Shown here piece after piece: positions 16,319 to 24,881 of a stretch of 64,000 bases of DNA. Under the pieces are notes generated by a model. The model saw nothing but the letters and a program-made list of their open reading frames with translations. It made no database searches and had not been told where the DNA came from. The position numbers and the translations under genes are program-made. Origin of the DNA: JACPRL01 sp035573715 (GTDB lineage: Bacteria; Acidobacteriota; Terriglobia; Acidiferrales; 2-02-FULL-67-57); NCBI GenBank assembly GCA_035573715.1, contig DATLZZ010000010.1, positions 124,001 through 188,000 on the forward strand, read 5' to 3'. How positions within the stretch are numbered: the stretch's first letter is position 1; each line of letters starts with the position of its first letter.

Positions 16319-16347
16319 TTGACTTACAGACAACCCTCTGATATAGT
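16319..16347 (+). promoter_or_regulatory. sigma70-like promoter of the TPR gene
   Basis: TTGACT at 16319-16324, a 17-base spacer and TATAGT at 16342-16347, 20 bases before the start codon. It lies in the 290-base gap between mglA and this gene, which otherwise shows no coding sequence. Confidence 0.75.
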
Positions 16348-16367
16348 GTAATTTCTTACAAGTCCAA

Positions 16368-17030
16368 ATGGCACGCAGGAAGCACAAGGCCTTCCACCGG
16401 AATTCTCGCCGCCGCAGCGGTTCGCGGCGGGTGAGTGCGCGTGTGGGCACGTCGATTTCCAGGAATGGCCGGCACCGTGCTGGGCTCGTCGCGCCGCGCA
16501 AGGAGACGGTTGACCCGCAGATCGCCGCGATGATGAAGCTCTACGCGGAAGCGATGAAGCACTTCAACAGGCAAGGCTACCGCCGCGCCCGGGAAATCTT
16601 CGAGAAGGTTCTCGTCGGGCCCAGCCGCGAGCTGGCCGACCGCGCCCGGGTGCACCTGGCCATTTGCGAGCAGCGGATGCAGCGTGAAGCGCCGGTGCAT
16701 CTGCGCAGCGCCGACGACCACTACCACTACGCCGTCTCGCAAATCAACCTCGGCAACTACGAGGAAGCCCGCACCCATCTGGAACGCGCGCGCAAGCTCG
16801 CGCCCAAGGCCGACTACGTCTACTACGCCCTGGCTTCGGTTTTCGCCCTGACCGGCGAAACTGATGAGGCGGTCAACCTGCTGGCCCAGGCCATCAAGCT
16901 GCGTCCGGAGAACCGCTTCCACGCCCGCAATGACGACGACTTCCGCTTGTTGCACGACGAGCCGCGCTTCCTCGAGCTGCTCTACCCGGAGCGCCCCGTC
17001 GGCCCCGCGGCTCGCGAAGCACGCGCCTGA
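16368..17030 (+). CDS. TPR protein with arginine/lysine-rich N-terminus
   Basis: 220 residues. The first 45 residues are strongly basic (MARRKHKAFHRNSRRRSGSR and on), possibly nucleic-acid binding. Three tetratricopeptide-like repeats follow, for example AMKHFNRQGYRRAREIFEKV and AVSQINLGNYEEARTHLERA, then a C-terminal segment with NDDDFRLLHDEPRFLELL. Cytoplasmic, with no signal peptide. Function unknown. A good promoter precedes it, and glmU begins 76 bases downstream. Confidence 0.75.
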   Translation: MARRKHKAFHRNSRRRSGSRRVSARVGTSISRNGRHRAGLVAPRKETVDPQIAAMMKLYAEAMKHFNRQGYRRAREIFEKVLVGPSRELADRARVHLAICEQRMQREAPVHLRSADDHYHYAVSQINLGNYEEARTHLERARKLAPKADYVYYALASVFALTGETDEAVNLLAQAIKLRPENRFHARNDDDFRLLHDEPRFLELLYPERPVGPAAREARA

Positions 17031-17106
17031 GCCCCGCCGCGCGGAAAGCCTTTGTTTCCCATCCCGTTTTGTGGTTTGATAGCGCGCGAGCGCCACTCCG
17101 CTGCTG

Positions 17107-18621
17107 ATGCCCGCTGACCTCGCCATAGTCGTCCTTGCCGCCGGCAAGGGCACGCGCATGAAGTCGCAGCGCGCCAAAGTCCTGCACGAAGCGGGCGGCC
17201 TGCCGCTGGTGCTTCACGTCCTGCGCGCCGTGCAGCCGCTGGCGAAGCGCGGCCGGCGCAACACCTGGGTGGTCATCGGTCACCAGGCGGAGACCGTGCG
17301 CGGCCTGGTCGAACCGCTGGGCGGGCGCACTGTGTTGCAGCGGCCGCAGCTCGGCACCGGGCACGCCGTCGCCCAGGCGCTGCGGGCGCTGCCGCGCGCG
17401 GTGAAGCGCTTGCTGGTGCTGCCCGGCGACGCCCCGCTCGTCACTGCCGACACCCTGCGAGCCTTGCTGAGGGTCCACGAGGAAACGGCGAGCGCGGCCA
17501 CAATTCTTTCGGCCGACCTCGACGACCCGACGGGCTACGGCCGCATCGTGCGCGCCGGCTCGGGCGAGGTCGAAGCCATCGTCGAACAGAGCGCGCTGGG
17601 GCCCGAGCACCGCCGCCTGCGCGAAATCAACTCCGGAATGTACTGCTTCGAGCGCGCGCCGCTGGCGAGCGTGCTGGGGCGCCTCGGCCGCCGCAACATC
17701 CACCGGGAATACTATCTGACCGACGCCATCGCTTTGCTCCGCCAGGGCGGCGCGCGTGTTTCCGCCCATATCGCGCCCAACGCGGAGGAAATCCTCGGCG
17801 TCAACACGCCCGCCGAGCTGGCCCACGCCGACGCGGTGCTCCACCGGCGCAAGGCGGAGGCGCTGATGGCCGCCGGCGTCACGCTCTATCGCCCGGATAC
17901 AATGGCGATTGATCCCGACGTCGCCATCGGTCCCGACACCATCATCGAGCGTGGCGTCGAGCTGCGCGGGGCGACCCGCATCGGCGCCCGCTGCCGCATC
18001 GGGCCGTTCTGCATCCTGCGCAACGCTGTGCTGGCCGACGACGTCACCGTGCGCCCCCACAGCCTGGTGGCCGACACCCGGCTGGGCGCCGACGTGATGG
18101 TCGGCCCCTTCGCGCATCTGCGCGACGGCGCCGTCATCCGTCCCGGCGCCCGCATCGGCAACTACGTTGAGGTCAAGAAATCCATCGTCGGCGAGCGCAC
18201 CAAGGCGCAGCACCTCACCTACCTCGGCGACGCCACCATCGGCCGCGATACCAACATCGGCGCCGGCACCATCACCTGCAACTACGACGGCGTCCACAAG
18301 AACCCGACCCGCATCGGCGACAACGTTTTCGTCGGCAGCGGCACCGAGCTGGTCGCGCCGGTGCGCGTCGGCAGTGGCGCCTACGTGGCCGCCGGCTCGA
18401 CCGTAACCGAAAACGTTCCGGCCGACGCGCTCGCCATTGCTCGCAGCCGCCAGGTGAACAAGCCTGGCTGGGCGCGCACCCGCCGACAGAAGCTCGCCGC
18501 CGCCAAAGCCCGCAAGGAAGAGCCTGCGGTTGCCGTGCAGCTCGCCAACGCCACTGCCGCCAAGCCGAAGCGCCGCCCCCGCAAGCCGCGTCGCGCGCGG
18601 CGGCGCGCCCGCCGCCGCTAG
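17107..18621 (+). CDS. glmU: bifunctional UDP-N-acetylglucosamine pyrophosphorylase / glucosamine-1-phosphate N-acetyltransferase
   Basis: 504 residues. The N-terminal uridylyltransferase domain has the nucleotide loop LAAGKGTRMKS, QLGTGHA and GDAPLV. The C-terminal left-handed beta-helix acetyltransferase has GAGTITCNYDG, NVFVGSGTELVAPV and repeated hexapeptides. Together they make UDP-GlcNAc for peptidoglycan and lipopolysaccharide. The last 38 residues (467-504) form an unusual Ala/Lys/Arg tail ending RRARRRARRR, not a standard part of GlmU. Starts ATG 17107. Confidence 0.95.
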   Translation: MPADLAIVVLAAGKGTRMKSQRAKVLHEAGGLPLVLHVLRAVQPLAKRGRRNTWVVIGHQAETVRGLVEPLGGRTVLQRPQLGTGHAVAQALRALPRAVKRLLVLPGDAPLVTADTLRALLRVHEETASAATILSADLDDPTGYGRIVRAGSGEVEAIVEQSALGPEHRRLREINSGMYCFERAPLASVLGRLGRRNIHREYYLTDAIALLRQGGARVSAHIAPNAEEILGVNTPAELAHADAVLHRRKAEALMAAGVTLYRPDTMAIDPDVAIGPDTIIERGVELRGATRIGARCRIGPFCILRNAVLADDVTVRPHSLVADTRLGADVMVGPFAHLRDGAVIRPGARIGNYVEVKKSIVGERTKAQHLTYLGDATIGRDTNIGAGTITCNYDGVHKNPTRIGDNVFVGSGTELVAPVRVGSGAYVAAGSTVTENVPADALAIARSRQVNKPGWARTRRQKLAAAKARKEEPAVAVQLANATAAKPKRRPRKPRRARRRARRR

Positions 18622-18649
18622 CCTCATCTGCGTTTTCATCCCGAAGCCT

Positions 18650-18668
18650 GCCCTTTCGTGGAAAGGGC
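18650..18668. terminator. hairpin after glmU
   Basis: GCCCTTTC and GAAAGGGC form a perfect 8-bp stem around GTG, 28 bases after the glmU stop. It is followed by purines rather than a T-run. A looser relative (CCTTTCGCAGAAAAGG) follows purN at 26565-26580, so it may be a dispersed element. Confidence 0.45.
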
Positions 18669-18719
18669 GGAAAGAGGGATCTGCTTTTCGCTTTTCGCCC
18701 CTTGGTGTAGCATTCCTTC

Positions 18720-18989
18720 GTGACCAAAGCCACCAAGCTCGCCATCGGCGCCGCCTTCCTGCTTTTTCTCCTCCTGGTAGTTGTCTCGACGCTTTCGCTG
18801 GGTGAGGTCAAGGTCGAGGTCTGTATGGAGTTCAACGGGCGGACGGAGTGCCGCATCGCTGCCGCGCCCACCGAAGCAGAGGCGACCCGCACCGCGACCG
18901 ACAACGCCTGCGGCCTGCTCGCCGCCGGCCGCGACCAGAACATCGCCTGCTCCAATAGGCCCCCGAAGTCCGTCCGCCGCCTCGACTAG
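18720..18989 (+). CDS. small membrane-anchored protein of unknown function
   Basis: 89 residues from a GTG start. One transmembrane or signal-anchor segment (about 7-27, LAIGAAFLLFLLLVVVSTLS) is followed by a short periplasmic part with three cysteines (VCMEFNGRTEC, and later NIAC), Ala/Thr-rich and ending SVRRLD. No known domain. Codon use fits its neighbours, so it is probably real, but the start is unsupported by a strong binding site. Confidence 0.6.
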   Translation: MTKATKLAIGAAFLLFLLLVVVSTLSLGEVKVEVCMEFNGRTECRIAAAPTEAEATRTATDNACGLLAAGRDQNIACSNRPPKSVRRLD

Positions 18990-19064
18990 GGGTGACCCAG
19001 CGGCGGGGGCCGCGGGCTGGCTGAACGGAGGGAGCAGCGGGGGATAGGCCTCCTGCGACCCGAA

Positions 19065-19091
19065 ATGCGTCTAGAACGCGTTCCAACGCAT
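19065..19091. promoter_or_regulatory. 27-bp dyad upstream of purQ (candidate operator)
   Basis: Two nested inverted repeats share a centre: outer arms ATGCGT (19065-19070) and ACGCAT (19086-19091), and an inner perfect palindrome GAACGCGTTC (19074-19083). A palindrome with a central CG is the shape of LacI/PurR-family operators. It sits about 100 bases before the purine operon. The regulator is not in the window. Confidence 0.4.
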
Positions 19092-19192
19092 GCCAAAGCA
19101 TATCCCTGAAGCGCCCGGGAGCGACAATTTGGCCCGGCCCGACCCGGTTGCGCCCCGCCGTGGCTGTGATAGACTGACTTGTGCCACCCACT

Positions 19193-19894
19193 ATGAAGTT
19201 CGGCGTCGTCATCTTTCCCGGTTCCAACTGCGACCACGATACTCTCCACGTTCTGCGCGACGTACTGGGTCAGCCGACGGAAGAAATCTGGCACCAATCC
19301 ACGGAGTTGGGCGGCCTCGACGCCATCATCCTTCCGGGTGGATTCGCTTACGGCGACTACCTTCGCACCGGAGCCATCGCCAGCCACTCGCCGGTGATGG
19401 GCGCGGTCAAGAAGTTCGCCGCCGCTGGTGGGCTGGTGCTCGGCATCTGCAACGGTTTTCAGATTCTGCTCGAGGCCGGCTTGCTCCCCGGCGCCATGCT
19501 GCGCAACCGCCGGCTCAAGTTCCTCTGCCGGTTGGTTCACGCGCGCGTTGAAACCACCGACACACCGTTTACTTCCGCCTGCCGGGTCGGTCAGGTCCTC
19601 AAGATGCCCATTGCGCATATGGAAGGGAACTACTTCTGCGAGCCGGAGACGCTCGCCGAGCTTGAACGGAACCGCCAGGTCGTGTTCCGCTACGCCACGC
19701 CCACCGGCGAAGTGGTGGACACCGAAGAGGCCAACCCCAACGGCGCCCTGGCCAATATCGCCGGCATTTGCAACCGCGAGCGCAACGTGCTCGGCTTGAT
19801 GCCGCACCCCGAGCGCGCCTCCGAGCCTCTAACGGGCTCCGCCGACGGCCGGCTCCTCTTTGAATCCATGATTTCTTCGCTTGTTTCCAAGTGA
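19193..19894 (+). CDS. purQ: phosphoribosylformylglycinamidine synthase subunit PurQ (glutaminase)
   Basis: 233 residues. PurQ is the class I glutamine amidotransferase subunit that feeds ammonia to PurL in step four of purine synthesis. Typical features are MKFGVVIFPGSNCDHD, LPGGFAYGDYLRTGA, the nucleophile elbow GICNGFQ, and the late catalytic pair GLMPHPERA. The ATG at 19193 fits the family; a GTG at 19181 is possible. It overlaps purL by four bases (GTGA). No purS lies immediately upstream. Confidence 0.96.
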   Translation: MKFGVVIFPGSNCDHDTLHVLRDVLGQPTEEIWHQSTELGGLDAIILPGGFAYGDYLRTGAIASHSPVMGAVKKFAAAGGLVLGICNGFQILLEAGLLPGAMLRNRRLKFLCRLVHARVETTDTPFTSACRVGQVLKMPIAHMEGNYFCEPETLAELERNRQVVFRYATPTGEVVDTEEANPNGALANIAGICNRERNVLGLMPHPERASEPLTGSADGRLLFESMISSLVSK

Positions 19895-22164
19895 CTGAAG
19901 TCGCCGTTACGCCCGACCTGGTCGCCCAGCACGGGCTGACGCCCGAAGAGTACGACCGCATCCAAGCCATCCTCGGCCGCGAGCCCACTTTCACCGAACT
20001 CGGCATCTTCAGCGTGATGTGGAGCGAGCACTGCTCCTACAAGTCGTCGCGCGTCCACTTGAAGCGCCTGCCGACTACCGGTCCGCAGGTGCTGCAAGGC
20101 CCGGGCGAGAACGCCGGCGTGGTGGACGTCGGCGACGGCTATGCCGCCGTTTTCAAGATCGAATCGCACAATCACCCCAGCTTCGTCGAACCCTTCCAGG
20201 GCGCCGCCACCGGCGTGGGCGGCATCCTTCGCGATATTTTCACCATGGGCGCGCGGCCGATTGCGATTCTCGACGCACTGCGCTTCGGCGACTTGAGCGA
20301 CCCGAAGAACCGCGCCATTGCTGAGGGCGTGATCAGCGGCATCGGCTTCTACGGCAACTGCATCGGCGTCCCCACCGTGGGCGGCGACGTTTATTTCGAA
20401 CCCGACCCGTCCGGCTACGCGCACAACCCGCTCGTCAACGCGCTTTGCCTCGGCGTCGCCCGCAAGGACAAGATTCTTCTCGCCCGCGCTTCCGGCGTCG
20501 GCAATCCGGTCATCTATGTCGGCGCCAAGACCGGCCGCGACGGCATCCACGGCGCCTCGCTGCTGGCCTCGGCCGAGTTCGACGAAGCTTCTGCCCAGAA
20601 GCGACCCAACGTGCAGATTGGCGACCCGTTCCTGGAAAAACTTCTGCTCGAGGCGCTGCTCGAAGCGCTCGACACCGGCGCCATCGTCGGCCTGCAAGAT
20701 ATGGGCGCGGCGGGGCTCACCTGCTCCACCTGCGAGATGGCCGCCCGCGGAGGCACCGGCATCGAAATCGAGCTCGACCTCGTGCCCACGCGCGAGCACG
20801 GCATGACACCCTACGAAATCATGCTGTCGGAATCCCAGGAGCGCATGCTGGTCGTGGTGGAAAAGGGAAGGGAAGCCCAAGTCCTGTCCATCTTCCACAA
20901 GTGGGGCCTCGACGCCGTTGTTGTCGGTCACGTAACCGATGACGCGCTCCTCCGCGTTCGCCAGCACGGCGAAGTGGTCGCCGAAATCCCCGCCGGCGCG
21001 CTGGCCAATGACTGCCCCGTCTATGAGCGCCCGCTGCGCGCCCCCGCGGCGCAGCCAGCGGCGGAGCGTTTCGACTTCGTCTCCGATGACGTTGCCGCGG
21101 CTTCGCTGCGCGAGAACTTCCTGCGCCTGCTGGCTTCGCCCACCATCGCTTCCAAGCGCTGGGTCTTCCAGCAGTATGACCACACCGTGCGCACCAACAC
21201 CGTGCTCGGCCCCGCCGCCGGCGATGCGGCGGTGCTGCGTCTCAAGGGAACCACCCGCGGACTGGCGCTCACTGTCGACGGCAACGGCCGCTACTGCTAT
21301 CTGAACCCGCGCCGCGGCGCCCAGCTTGCGTTGGCTGAAGCCGCGCGCAATCTGGTGTGCGTCGGTGCCAAGCCGTGGGCCGTGACCAACTGCCTCAACT
21401 TCGGCAACCCGGAAAAGCCCGAAGTAATGTGGCAGTTCAGCGAAGTGATTGACGGCATGGCCGAAGCCTGCCGCGCTTTCGACACGCCCGTCACCGGCGG
21501 CAACGTCAGCTTCTATAACGAGACCCGGGGCAAGTCCATCCATCCGACGCCGGTCATCGGCATGCTGGGCGTGTTGGAGGATGTCGGGAAGGCTGTGCCC
21601 GCCGGTTTCCGCCGCGCCGGCAACGCGCTGGTTCTGCTCGGCGGGGCTGAGACTGCCCGCGACACCCTCGAGAAAACTTTTTCCTCCAGCGAGTACGCTC
21701 TCCGCATCCACGGCCTCGCCGCCGGCGAGCCGCCCGCGATTGACCTGGCGCTCGAGAAGCGTGTGCACGATTGCTGTCTCGAACTGATGCGCCGCGGCTG
21801 GGTGCTCGCCGCTCACGATGTCTCTGATGGCGGCCTGCTGGTTACCGTGGCCGAGGGTTGTTTCGCCGCGCAAAATGGCCTCGGCGCTGAGCTGACTCTC
21901 AATGCCCCGCTGCCGCTCGAAGCCGTGTGCTTCAGCGAGGAACCCTCCCGCATTGTGCTGGAAGTCGACCCCACCCACCTTGCCGCGTCGTTGCAGGTTG
22001 CTGCACAATACCTGGTGCCGGCGAAACAACTCGGCACCACAACTCAGGGCGAGTTTCGGGTGCGCTTTAACGGTCAGGTTGTCTTGAGCGAAGACGTGAA
22101 CATCCTCAAGGAAGCATGGGCCACAAGTCTCGCCCGCCGCATGCGAAGTGAGAACGTAACGTGA
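19891..22164 (+). CDS. purL: phosphoribosylformylglycinamidine synthase subunit PurL (small type)
   Basis: 757 residues, the short PurL that works in complex with PurQ and PurS, converting FGAR, ATP and ammonia to FGAM. Recognisable are MWSEHCSYKSSR, the phosphate/ATP-site segments SHNHPSF and GVGGILRDIFTMGARPIA, and DMGAAGLTCSTCEMA. Two homologous AIR-synthase-like halves are evident. The GTG start at 19891 overlaps the purQ stop, and the 3' end overlaps purF the same way, indicating translational coupling. Confidence 0.97.
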   Translation: MTEVAVTPDLVAQHGLTPEEYDRIQAILGREPTFTELGIFSVMWSEHCSYKSSRVHLKRLPTTGPQVLQGPGENAGVVDVGDGYAAVFKIESHNHPSFVEPFQGAATGVGGILRDIFTMGARPIAILDALRFGDLSDPKNRAIAEGVISGIGFYGNCIGVPTVGGDVYFEPDPSGYAHNPLVNALCLGVARKDKILLARASGVGNPVIYVGAKTGRDGIHGASLLASAEFDEASAQKRPNVQIGDPFLEKLLLEALLEALDTGAIVGLQDMGAAGLTCSTCEMAARGGTGIEIELDLVPTREHGMTPYEIMLSESQERMLVVVEKGREAQVLSIFHKWGLDAVVVGHVTDDALLRVRQHGEVVAEIPAGALANDCPVYERPLRAPAAQPAAERFDFVSDDVAAASLRENFLRLLASPTIASKRWVFQQYDHTVRTNTVLGPAAGDAAVLRLKGTTRGLALTVDGNGRYCYLNPRRGAQLALAEAARNLVCVGAKPWAVTNCLNFGNPEKPEVMWQFSEVIDGMAEACRAFDTPVTGGNVSFYNETRGKSIHPTPVIGMLGVLEDVGKAVPAGFRRAGNALVLLGGAETARDTLEKTFSSSEYALRIHGLAAGEPPAIDLALEKRVHDCCLELMRRGWVLAAHDVSDGGLLVTVAEGCFAAQNGLGAELTLNAPLPLEAVCFSEEPSRIVLEVDPTHLAASLQVAAQYLVPAKQLGTTTQGEFRVRFNGQVVLSEDVNILKEAWATSLARRMRSENVT

Positions 22165-23618
22165 GCGGAGTGCGGTACAGCCACGAGGACCACTTCCACG
22201 ATGAGTGCGGCGTCTTTGCCGTCTTCGGCCATCCAGAAGCCGCCAAGCTGACCTACCTCGGTCTCTACGCCCTCCAGCACCGCGGCCAGGAGAGCGCTGG
22301 CATTGCCGCCACCGACGGCGCCGAGGTTCGCTTCTACAAGGGCATGGGCTACGTCGCCGAAGTTTTTACCGATGCGGTGATGGCCACGCTTGCCGGCCAC
22401 GCCGCCATCGGCCACACCCGCTACTCCACAGCCGGCGAGAGCGCGCTCGCCAACGCCCAGCCCGTCGTCGTCGATTGCAACAAAGGCCCCATCGCCCTGG
22501 CCCACAACGGCAACCTGGTGAACGCCGAGCAGGTCCACCGGCGGCTCGAAGCCGGGGGCTCGATCTTCCAGACCAGTTCCGACACCGAAGTCATCATTCA
22601 CCTCATCGCCCAGTCGCGCCAGCCGGACATCAGGAGCGCCGTTCCCGAAGCCCTGCGCCAGCTCGAAGGTGCCTATTCGCTGGTCATGCTCACGCCCGAC
22701 GTCGTCTACGCCATCCGTGACCCGCGCGGCTTCCGCCCGCTCTGCCTCGGGCGGCTGGAAGGCGCCTGGGTGGTGGGCTCGGAAACCTGCGCCTTCGACC
22801 TCATCGGGGCCGAGTACGTCCGCGAGGTCGAACCGGGTGAGATGGTGGCGCTGACGCGCGACGGCATCCAATCGAGCTACTTCTCCCCTCCGGTCAAGCA
22901 CAGCTACTGCATCTTCGAGCACGTCTACTTCTCGCGGCCCGACTCGGTCATCTTCGGCCGTCCGGTGCAGAAGAGCCGTGAGATGCTCGGGCGACTGCTG
23001 GCGCGCGAGCACCCCGCGGACGCCGACATCGTCGTTCCCGTGCCTGACTCCGGCACCTCGGCCGCCATCGGCTACTCGCTCGAGTCCGGCGCTCCGCTCA
23101 AGTTCGGGCTCATCCGCAACCACTACATCGGCCGGACGTTCATTCAGCCGGAGCAGACCATCCGCGACTTCAACGTCAAGCTGAAGCTGAACCCGGTTCG
23201 CAGCCTGCTGGAGGGCAAGCGCGTCATTCTGGTGGATGACTCCATTGTCCGCGGCACCACGATGCGCAAGATTGTGCGCATGGTCCGCAGCGCCGGCGCG
23301 CTGGGCGTCCACGTGCGCGTCTCCTGCCCACCCATCGTTTCGCCCTGTTTCTACGGCATCGACACGCCAACGCGCAGCGAGCTGATCGGCTCGCACAAGA
23401 AGGTGGAAGAAATCTGCCGGTTCCTCGAGGCCGACTCGCTCGGCTACCTCTCGCTCGAAGGCCTGCGCAAAGCCGTTGCCGATGCGGAGGGCCGCTACTG
23501 CAACGCCTGCTATACCGGCAACTACCCCACGGATTTCGTCGAGCTCAAACTCCAGCAGGCGGAAACCAAGGCCGCGCGCCAGGAGACATTTCACGGCAAG
23601 CGTGGTCTAATGGACTGA
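22161..23618 (+). CDS. purF: amidophosphoribosyltransferase PurF
   Basis: 485 residues. PurF makes 5-phosphoribosylamine from PRPP and glutamine, the first committed step. The catalytic cysteine is in DECGVFAV (Cys15), so a short propeptide is expected to be cleaved. The PRPP loop ILVDDSIVRGTTM is present. Cysteines in KHSYCIFEH, SCPPIVSPC and YCNACYTGNYP match the iron-sulphur-binding type (B. subtilis-like), not the E. coli type. GTG start, overlapping purL by four bases. Confidence 0.97.
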   Translation: MSGVRYSHEDHFHDECGVFAVFGHPEAAKLTYLGLYALQHRGQESAGIAATDGAEVRFYKGMGYVAEVFTDAVMATLAGHAAIGHTRYSTAGESALANAQPVVVDCNKGPIALAHNGNLVNAEQVHRRLEAGGSIFQTSSDTEVIIHLIAQSRQPDIRSAVPEALRQLEGAYSLVMLTPDVVYAIRDPRGFRPLCLGRLEGAWVVGSETCAFDLIGAEYVREVEPGEMVALTRDGIQSSYFSPPVKHSYCIFEHVYFSRPDSVIFGRPVQKSREMLGRLLAREHPADADIVVPVPDSGTSAAIGYSLESGAPLKFGLIRNHYIGRTFIQPEQTIRDFNVKLKLNPVRSLLEGKRVILVDDSIVRGTTMRKIVRMVRSAGALGVHVRVSCPPIVSPCFYGIDTPTRSELIGSHKKVEEICRFLEADSLGYLSLEGLRKAVADAEGRYCNACYTGNYPTDFVELKLQQAETKAARQETFHGKRGLMD

Positions 23619-23627
23619 GGCGAGCGT

Positions 23628-24398
23628 ATGAACAAGAAGCTGCTCATCGCACTACTGGTGATTGTCCTGGCTGGGCTCGGCGTGTGGAAGTTCACCTCCA
23701 GCAGCGAACCCGCCGCCTCCAGCCCCGCGGCTCCGCCGGCGTCCACCCCAGCAACCTCGACCGCGAACCCCCAGGCGCTGCCACCGCCTCCGACGCCGGA
23801 GACGCAAAAGACTGAACCGCCCAGGCCCAAGACCGCCTCCACCGAGCCGCTCCCTAAGGAGCGCACCTGGCAGTGCATCGGCAGCCCCAACGCCCCGCTC
23901 AAGGTCGAAGTCTTCTCCGACTATCAATGTCCCGCTTGCCGCGCGTTCTACTTCGACGTGGCGCGGCCGCTGATGGCCGACTACACGACGGCGGGCAAGG
24001 TCTGCCTCATCTATCACGAGTTCCCGCTGCGTGGACATCAATACGCCCGCCGCGCGGCACAGTACGCCGAGGCCGCCGCACGCCTCGGCCCGAATCAGTG
24101 GATTCGCGTCACCGACGCCATCTTCTACTACCAGCCGCAATGGTCGCAGGACGGCCAACTCGAGCCGGTCGTTGCCAAGGCGCTTACTGAAAAAGAAATG
24201 GACGTGGTGCGGCGGCTGGTGGATGACCCCGGAATTGATGCTGCGGTTGAGAGCGGCGTGCGGGAGGGGCAGCGCCGCGGCGTCCGCTCCACGCCCTCCT
24301 CTTTCATCATCGCCCCGGGCCGGGAGGAGCGCATCCCGCCCGGCGTGCAGTACCCGATTCTTCGCCGCGTCCTCGATGGTCTGCTGCAAGGGCAATAG
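23628..24398 (+). CDS. DsbA-like thioredoxin-fold protein, membrane-anchored
   Basis: 256 residues. An N-terminal hydrophobic anchor (about 4-22) is followed by a Pro/Ala/Thr-rich linker to about residue 78, then a DsbA/DsbG-type thioredoxin domain with active site CPAC (in SDYQCPACRAFYF), the segment YHEFPLRGHQYA, and the cis-proline loop STPSSFII. It should act on disulfides on the outer side of the membrane. It begins nine bases after purF and is followed one base later by a MauE-like gene, so it is in the purine operon even though the function is unrelated. Confidence 0.85.
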   Translation: MNKKLLIALLVIVLAGLGVWKFTSSSEPAASSPAAPPASTPATSTANPQALPPPPTPETQKTEPPRPKTASTEPLPKERTWQCIGSPNAPLKVEVFSDYQCPACRAFYFDVARPLMADYTTAGKVCLIYHEFPLRGHQYARRAAQYAEAAARLGPNQWIRVTDAIFYYQPQWSQDGQLEPVVAKALTEKEMDVVRRLVDDPGIDAAVESGVREGQRRGVRSTPSSFIIAPGREERIPPGVQYPILRRVLDGLLQGQ

Positions 24399-24399
24399 C

Positions 24400-24849
24400 A
24401 TGGCCCGCACTGTCGTGGTGCTGCTTCGTCTCGCTCTGGCGGGAATCTTCATCTACGCCGGCTGGGCCAAACTCTATCCCACCGCGAACGTTTTCAAGTT
24501 CATGATGGACATCAGTTCCTACCGCCTGCTGCCGGAGTGGAGCATTGAGCCACTGGCGTACTTCCTGCCGCCGTTCGAGATTGTGCTGGGGTTGTGGCTG
24601 CTGACCGGCTGGCAGCTTCGTTTTTCCGCGCTGGCCTCCGGCCTCTTGCTGTGCGGCTTCTGGCTGGCGATGTTCATCACCTACATGCGCGGGATCGAAG
24701 CCAACTGCGGCTGCGGTTTCGGCGAAGAGCCTATCAGCCCGCGTACGCTGACGCGCGATGGAGCGATGGTAGTCGGCGCCGCATTTCTGATGGTCTATGC
24801 CTGGCGCGCTGCGCGGCGTCGCACCCTGGCGACACCGGCCACCGCCTGA
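24400..24849 (+). CDS. MauE/DoxX-like four-helix membrane protein
   Basis: 149 residues with four predicted transmembrane helices (about 5-22, 45-67, 74-94, 115-133). It has the MauE/DoxX-type start LALAGIFIYAGWAKLYPT and a cysteine pair in NCGCGFGEEP. MauE-like proteins are associated with disulfide formation or quinone-linked redox, and a CxC membrane protein next to a DsbA-like protein could be its reoxidation partner, the role DsbB or VKOR plays elsewhere. That role is inferred. The ATG at 24400 starts one base after the previous stop. Confidence 0.75.
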   Translation: MARTVVVLLRLALAGIFIYAGWAKLYPTANVFKFMMDISSYRLLPEWSIEPLAYFLPPFEIVLGLWLLTGWQLRFSALASGLLLCGFWLAMFITYMRGIEANCGCGFGEEPISPRTLTRDGAMVVGAAFLMVYAWRAARRRTLATPATA

Positions 24850-24881
24850 GCCCTGGTTCGGCTAGAATAAGCCTGCTTCGG

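Noticed and set aside
19690..22029. Very long open frame antisense to purL (and similar ones opposite glmU, purF, uvrA, asnA and the tail genes)
   Set aside because: High GC with biased third positions leaves few stops on the opposite strand; the sense strand has clear family motifs, and the antisense translations show no domains or ribosome binding sites.
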